NCBI GenBank assembly: GCA_002284615.2
Contig: MU069473.1
Span: 360,986-374,332 of the forward strand
From: Dunaliella salina
Lineage: Eukaryota > Chlorophyta > Chlorophyceae > Chlamydomonadales > Dunaliellaceae
Direction: 5' to 3'
Length of the DNA stretch: 13,347 nucleotides
Below the pieces are notes generated by a model, which saw nothing but the letters and a program-made list of their open reading frames with translations, made no database searches and was not told the DNA's origin. Positions 8,632 through 13,347 of the stretch are shown here, piece by piece. A program made the translations under genes and the position numbers. Each line of letters begins with the position of its first letter. Within the stretch, counting starts at the first letter, position 1.

Positions 8632-9561
8632 CTAAAGTGTGTGCTGGTCTGAAGGCGGTATGCTGGAAAGCTCAGAAAGTGCATCAAAGTACAAGACAGG
8701 TTCCGCTTTTCCACCGGGTCCAACAGCCCGTGCAATTGGAGGTCTGAGCGGCAAAGGTAGCAGGAGTTTTCACAAATGCACCCTTCTTACCTCCATCATG
8801 ATGGTGTGCATACTACTGCTGAATTGCACATCCTTCCCCTACTGGTCCACCAATCCAGTGGGCTTTGTTCCTCATGTGCAGGCTCATTCGGCCCACTCGG
8901 CAGTAATCATCAGACAAGGCAAAAGCAGCTCTCAGCAGTCAAGATTCAGCAGCCAAATTGGCCAAAAGCATCACTCACCTGTAAGCCAAGACGGCCAAAA
9001 GCAGCAAGAACAACAGGGACAAGGTGCGGCGGATCATCTCCCCGCGCCACGAGTACTTGGCTGTTGCGACTGACACAGCTGCACGGCGTTCAGGGGCTGC
9101 TTGATGCACCCATGCCTCATGGATGTCATCAACATCTCGCAGGGCCTGCGTCGAGGGTGGGGCGGGTCCGCTTTAAAATGCAAACAAGGCTATGTCACTG
9201 CATGCTAGCTCTGGATAAGCACCTTAGAATGCAATCACAGCTGATGCATCCATGGTGTTTCTCTTTGGACTGACGCCCACCTAGCCCTGTGGCATTGAGG
9301 ACAAGGTTTTGGATGAACGAAAGCTGGACCCGTGACCAAAAGAATCACCTCAAGTCGACTCTTTGTTCAACAAACATGATCAACCTCAGCAGAAGCAAAT
9401 CCCTCCTACATGAACCACTGAGGTGTCGAAGACAAGGTGGGATTTTTTGTTTACTGATTGTTCACTCCAGCCTCGTTCTGTCCAGTATGCTTTCAACCTT
9501 GCTGGCCCCAGAAGAGCTCATGAGAAGGCTCCTTTGCACACTCGTCGATAAGATCAGGCAT
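8632..9561 (-). CDS. Probable five-exon gene, unknown function, signal-peptide-like segment, one in-frame TGA
   Basis: Proposed exons on the minus strand are 9561-9498 (ATG, MPDLIDECAKEPSHELFWGQ), 9323-9281 (FVHPKPCPQCHRA), 9170-8979, 8895-8791 and 8743-8632 (TAG). All junction phases agree. The best-supported exon, 9170-8979, reads ALRDVDDIHEAWVHQAAPER, then MIRRTLSLLFLLLLAVLAY, and ends at GTGAGTG. That hydrophobic stretch could be an internal membrane anchor or, if translation starts at its own ATG, a secretory signal peptide followed by GPNEPAHEEQSPLDWW. The last exon reads PPIARAVGPGGKAEPVLYFD. The exon 8895-8791 has a TGA at 8796-8798 just before its donor (GTAAGAAG) and uses a GAG acceptor, so either the protein ends there, the exon model is off, or the gene is broken. 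The first two exons are the weakest. I recognise no family. It lies 460 bp downstream of the ketoacyl synthase gene on the same strand. Confidence 0.4.
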
Positions 9562-9866
9562 GGTGTATGCTTGCCTAACAATATGTGTAGTGTAAAGCTC
9601 TTTGGAGGACCGCACCATGTTTCAAATTGCATTGAGAGGACCACATCATGAGAAAAATGAAAAGAACCACATTGTAAATGCATGGAGGTATTTGTGTGCA
9701 GTTTGACTGCACAAGGTTTCCTCTTCAGCTTCATAGTGGAATTGCTTGCGGCTTTACTAAGGTGTTGTAAATTGTTATGGCAAAGATGGGTTGAAATGAT
9801 GCCAACCATTTTTTTTGCCTGATTTTGGCTTAAGATGCTCACCTAAAAAGCTCAGCTGTACTCTCA
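9562..9866. other. Intergenic, no gene seen
   Basis: A 126-codon minus-strand frame (9462-9842) crosses this stretch but has no motif and conflicts with the better exon at 9498-9561. TGTAA words occur here on the plus strand (about 9673 and 9764), but no plus-strand gene was found. Confidence 0.4.
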
Positions 9867-10050
9867 TTTACAAGCAGGAAGGGCATTGTTCAGTCTTTGC
9901 ATTGATGGTGAAGCTTGCAGTCACAAAGACATATCCATGCCACACAACCCTGATTGGTTCAGGCGTATTCACCTTTACAAACAAGTAGGGCAATGTTCAG
10001 TCTTGAGGGTATATCTAACAGTCACAGGGGCGCATTCCTGCCACACAACC
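9867..10050 (-). repeat. Imperfect duplication of the 3' end of the ketoacyl synthase gene
   Basis: TTTACAAACAAGTAGGGCAA (9974 on) to CCACACAACC (10050) is matched about 105 bp away by TTTACAAGCAGGAAGGGCAT (9867 on) to CCACACAACC (9949). Both copies include GTTCAGTCTT and CAGTCACA. On the minus strand the unit spans the stop codon region, the start of the 3' UTR and a TGTAA signal, so the gene has two copies of its polyadenylation region. Confidence 0.75.
9868..9979 (-). terminator. Two TGTAA polyadenylation signals for the ketoacyl synthase gene
   Basis: TTTGTAAA at 9975-9979 and CTTGTAAA at 9868-9872 (core positions) lie 43 and 150 nt after the stop. They are in the two copies of the duplicated 3' segment. 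Which one is used cannot be told from sequence. Confidence 0.45.
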
Positions 10051-13000
10051 TCCACCTTGCTTTCACATTCCTGCACCCCCGTACCTGCCACACAGCAACG
10101 CCACACTTGACACCTGATCCAACTCCAACTTGCAGGACGGTGTCATCCTTTTGCACACCCCGCACAGTCTCTATGTAGCCAAGTGCGTACCAGGTGGTAC
10201 TTGAGCTGACATTGCCTGTAGGGAGAATAGGGGGTGCAACAATAAACATCAAAGGAAAACAGTAATGTAGGCAGAGGGCTCTCCCTACATAAAATGAGGA
10301 CGAAAAGAACACTCTCAACAGCCAGGTTCTAGAGCCAGGTGCTTCTAGTAACCCTCCAGATCCTTAGCTTTCTCTTTTTTACACCTCGTGGTGGAGGGGC
10401 CACACGGCTCTTTTTTTAACCAATGTGTCGCCTTAATTGGTGTAGTGTGCTTTTCTTTCTACAAAGAGAGGCACTGGCTCAAAAGGAAAACAGTGTCTTT
10501 CTCCTTAATCAATGCTAAAGGATATGGAAGGCTAGTGTGTACCTGAGGCTGCACATGCAAATCAGAAGTGAACCTTGCCTGCGTTTCAGGCCCTCCAAAA
10601 CACCACACAGGGCCCTTTACAAATCGGCACACATACCATTGTCAGACAGCACAGTGTCTCCTTAATTGGTGTAGTGTGCTTTTCTTTCTACAAAGAGAGG
10701 CACTGGTTCAAAAGGAAACAGTGTCTTTCTCCTTAATCAATGCTAAAGGATATGGAAGGCTAGTGTGTACCTGAGGCTGCACATGCAAATCAGAAGTGAA
10801 CCTTGCCTGCGTTTCAGGCCCTCCAAAACACCACACAGGGCCCTTTACAAATCGGCACACATACCATAGTCAGACAGCACAGTGTCTCCTTAATTGGTGT
10901 AGTGTGCTTTTCTTTCTACAAAGAGAGGCACTGGCTCAAAAGGAAACAGTGTCTTTCTCCTTAAGCAATGCTAAAGGATATGGAAGGCTAGTGTGTACCT
11001 GAGGCTGCACATGCAAATCAGAAGTGAACCTTGCCTGCGTTTCAGGCCCTCCAAAACACCACACAGGGCCCTTTACAAATCGGCACACATACCATAGTCA
11101 GACAGCACAGCCCTTGAGGGTTCGAGGTCATATTCCAGGAGCTTCAGTGACTTGCCCATACCATCCAAGACCTTGGCACCGCCTGCAAAAGCAATGGCAT
11201 TGCCAGTCAATTGTGCTGCATTTAATTCAAGGTTTCCTGTATGATACACACAAGGCTTGCAGTTAAAAAGGGGAGATATGGATGAGCCATTGATCTCTGC
11301 CTTCCCTTCTTCCGCAGGAAACGTGGTGCTTTAGCATAGGTACCCTTCATTTGACCAACAGAGGGTTTGAAAGTTTAAAAAAAAAATGCCTTGGATCTCA
11401 AGTCAGAGCAAGTAATCCTTACGGATGAAAACTGTACTTATACACAGGCAAGGCTGTGCCTTGATTCTCTTCCACAAATACTGTCGAGCAATATGCATGT
11501 GCTGCATGCAACAATGCACATGTATGTCAAGGCCTCTCCAACATACCAGCGTGCAGCAGGAAATGGGAGACGCCTTCTCGGAAGCAGGGTACGTTCTTGG
11601 GCGGAGGCTGTGTGCCAAGAAGCACTGCCCCCCTGCAAGAAAAGCATGATTTCTCGGTCAAAAGGCGAGATCTACACATGCATGGCAAAGGCATGGCATA
11701 AGCTGATGAAAGAGCTCTATGACCTGTGACTGTGGGAAAGGATTGCATGCATGCAGCGTCGCCACTTTGGCAACCAACATGATCCTTTTGTCCTTTAGTG
11801 AGTACCCCGCTACAAGGACCTTTCCTTGATGCACATGGGCTTTTGGCTTGCATAAGAATATCTCTTTCCTTCTCTCTTCCCTTGTGCTTCTAAATTGTTA
11901 CCCTTGCTAAATTGTATATGTGTTCTGTACTACAGAAGTAACTTAGTAAGTTACTTTTCACACCTGCGCAGTGCCAGGTTGAGCAGGTATGACAGGATCT
12001 GACTCCATGTCATGATTGCTGGTGCAACTTGTGTCAGTGCCTGGGTCAAGGCCACAGTCGCCTCAGAAACCACGTTCTGCATAGGAATGAAGAGGTTTCT
12101 TTACTGTGAGCACTGCCACTGCCCTAAAATTGTATTCGTTTTATGGGGAAACTTGGCATCAACAAGGACATTTGGTGCAGAGCTAGCCCCAAAGAAGAGG
12201 CGCACCAATGTTGGGCGTTCAAAGTACCTGTCGTGCAGAGCATTTTTGTAGCATTTTTGCCTGTGATAGGGACAAAAGCACCCACCGTGCCCAATGCAAC
12301 GCCATTCAAGCCGCGAGCATCTGGTCCATACCAAATGCACCTGCGTTGCAAGAAGGCACCAAGTCTGAGATGAGCACTCCCTCAGTCCAACGGAACATCT
12401 GCTTGCAATTTTGGCAAACTTGTCTACCAAACCATCACAATACCTTGCTCGGAAGCAAACCACAAGTGCACGACAATTTTGGTCAATTTCAATTCTATCA
12501 GCCCTTTTACAATCCCTAGATCTACCAAGAATCTTGCCTTGCTGTACTTCAACATTGACGCTTACCTGTAAGCAGCATCATTAGCTCCAGTGTGCAATCT
12601 GAGGGCCTTGCGCTGCATACAGGGTGCAGCAAACCAAAGAAGTTCTCTTTTTTTATTTTTTGCAAGTTTGTTTTTCCTATCATGCTCATCAGGATTGCAC
12701 AGCAGCAGGTATTGGAGCTTGAAGGAGGTGATGGTGCTTTGAGAGATGCCATGGTACTGAGATGATGATGCTTTGATAACTGCCAAAATAAGGAGACAAT
12801 GATGCTATGACAATTGCCCTGGTACTGAGGTATTGATCCTTTAATTGTTGCCATGGTACGAGGGAAGGATGCTATAATTCCATGGTACTGACATAAAGCG
12901 GTTGATTTGAAAGGATGATGATTGAAAAAGGAAGAGGAAAAGCTGCTCAAGCGGGACTAGGTCCCCAAGCATCACAGGGGAACGACCTTTGTACCCAGAT

Positions 13001-13194
13001 AGGCCCGCCTTAACAAAATTCTGTAGAATCAAACCCACGACCTCCACGTCCATTTTGGGGATGTGATTCAAATGAAACCACACCAGGTTCCCGCCTTTCA
13101 ATATAATTGGTTTGCAACATTTCTCACCAGCTGATACTTGGCACGGCCTGCCCAGCTATGCTTGTTGCTTAGCAGCATTGCGCTAGCCCCCATC
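10022..13194 (-). CDS. 3-ketoacyl-CoA synthase (KCS/FAE1 type), C-terminal part, seven exons, 5' end outside the window
   Basis: The enzyme condenses malonyl-CoA with a long acyl-CoA, the first step of very-long-chain fatty acid elongation at the ER. Exons are 13194-13128, 12612-12566, 12340-12286, 12076-11964, 11632-11547, 11182-11093 and 10215-10022 (TGA). All introns are GT..CAG and all six phases agree, giving 216 residues of a protein usually near 500. Visible landmarks in order are MGASAMLLSN and GRAKYQL (residues 1-22), RLHTGANDAAYRC (27-39), ALTQVAPAIMTWSQ, VPCFREGVSHFLLHAGG (108-124), LEPSRAVLSDYGNVSSSTTW (142-161) and VLQVGVGSGVKCGVAVW (179-195). The catalytic His is expected at 121 (LHAGG) and the catalytic Asn at 154 (GN-SSS). 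The catalytic Cys lies upstream, off the window. The histidine that precedes RFGN in plant enzymes is Ser150 here. An 18-residue tail follows the usual end. Sequence is diverged from plant forms but continuous, so I infer a working gene. Confidence 0.9.
10426..11110 (-). repeat. Three 228-bp tandem repeats in the last intron, each carrying a copy of the exon end and 5' splice site
   Basis: Units are 10426-10654 (229 bp), 10655-10882 and 10883-11110 (228 bp each), nearly identical. The copy at 10883-11110 overlaps the real exon 11093-11182. Its last 18 nt are exon sequence ending ACTATG, followed by the donor GTATGTG. The same exon tail and donor are therefore repeated at 10865 and, with one change (ACAATG), at 10637. 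Short plus-strand open frames that repeat with the unit are by-products of the array. Confidence 0.95.
12747..12895. repeat. Degenerate 34-bp minisatellite in the first visible intron
   Basis: CCATGGTACTGAG-like words start at 12749, 12783 (decayed), 12817, 12851 and 12880, mostly 34 bp apart, joined by GATGCT or GATCCT and TTTGATAA or TTAATT segments. The array lies within the 12613-13127 intron of the ketoacyl synthase gene. The rest of that intron (12900-13127) holds nothing I can name. Confidence 0.7.
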
Positions 13195-13243
13195 CTGCAG
13201 ACATCAGCAGCCTGATTGTGAGTAAAAATGCTAGAGTTCATGG

Positions 13244-13347
<104 letters not shown>

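Noticed and set aside
8263..9273. Three overlapping plus-strand frames of 129-165 codons
   Set aside because: They are antisense shadows of the better-supported minus-strand exons at 8632-9170 and have repeat-like composition (runs of Cys, Ser and His).
9281..9323. Alternative reading LSFIQNLVLNATGLG for the second exon of the 8632-9561 gene
   Set aside because: It looks protein-like, but its end phase cannot join the next exon without a stop.
10568..11266. Three near-identical 68-80 codon plus-strand frames (NLACVSGPPKHHTGP...)
   Set aside because: They simply repeat with the 228-bp intron array, start at GTG, and lie antisense to the gene's last intron and an exon end.
11391..11729. 112-codon plus-strand open frame
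   Set aside because: It is antisense to exon 11547-11632 of the ketoacyl synthase gene and has no motif of its own.
12101..12463. 120-codon minus-strand open frame
   Set aside because: It overlaps the KCS exon 12286-12340 in another frame. The exon frame is the one that matches the family and splices in phase.
13000..13070. tRNA-like T-arm wording (GGGTTTGATTC, minus strand) within a ketoacyl synthase intron
   Set aside because: No acceptor or D stem can be formed, and the putative anticodon loop lacks the conserved T33.

Overview
The window looks like nuclear DNA of a green alga in the Chlorophyceae, with a Dunaliella-like base composition. The pointers are short exons split by GT-AG introns with CAG acceptors, TGTAA-type polyadenylation signals, long CA/TG microsatellites at both ends, GC near the mid-forties by eye, and relics of an endonuclease-like domain that I associate from memory with green-algal retroelements. 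The species assignment is inference, not a search result.

The left part (1 to about 6030) is almost entirely mobile and repeated DNA, and its layering can be read directly. A retroelement relic (51 to about 1730) is interrupted by a 941-bp element with terminal inverted repeats and a 7-bp target duplication (663-1603). That element itself carries a palindrome-ended insertion (about 1027-1225). The same 0.7-0.9 kb element occurs again in the opposite orientation at 3935-4632, with a perfect 7-bp duplication. There it sits inside a different, larger element (3650-5970) that has 15-bp perfect inverted ends, 14-bp direct repeats on both flanks and an internal array of 155-bp units built around TCTGATTCAGA. 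Between these lie two diverged copies of another dispersed repeat (about 2030-2460 and 2590-2830).

The middle (6030-8630) holds no gene I can name: an unidentified open frame, an exact 60-bp tandem duplication, a second relic of the same retroelement domain (7083-7330), and one or two candidate minus-strand exons.

The right part (8630-13347) is genic, all on the minus strand. The main gene is the C-terminal 216 residues of a 3-ketoacyl-CoA synthase (very-long-chain fatty acid elongation), reconstructed from seven exons (13194 down to 10022) whose six junctions all agree in phase. Its N-terminal half lies beyond the right edge, past a (CA)n tract in an intron. The last intron contains a 228-bp tandem repeat that has copied the end of the preceding exon together with its 5' splice site. 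Downstream on the same strand is a probable five-exon gene (9561 to 8632) with a signal-peptide-like segment, no recognised family and one in-frame TGA. I see no operon, CRISPR, rRNA or convincing tRNA. The two genes show no evident functional link.
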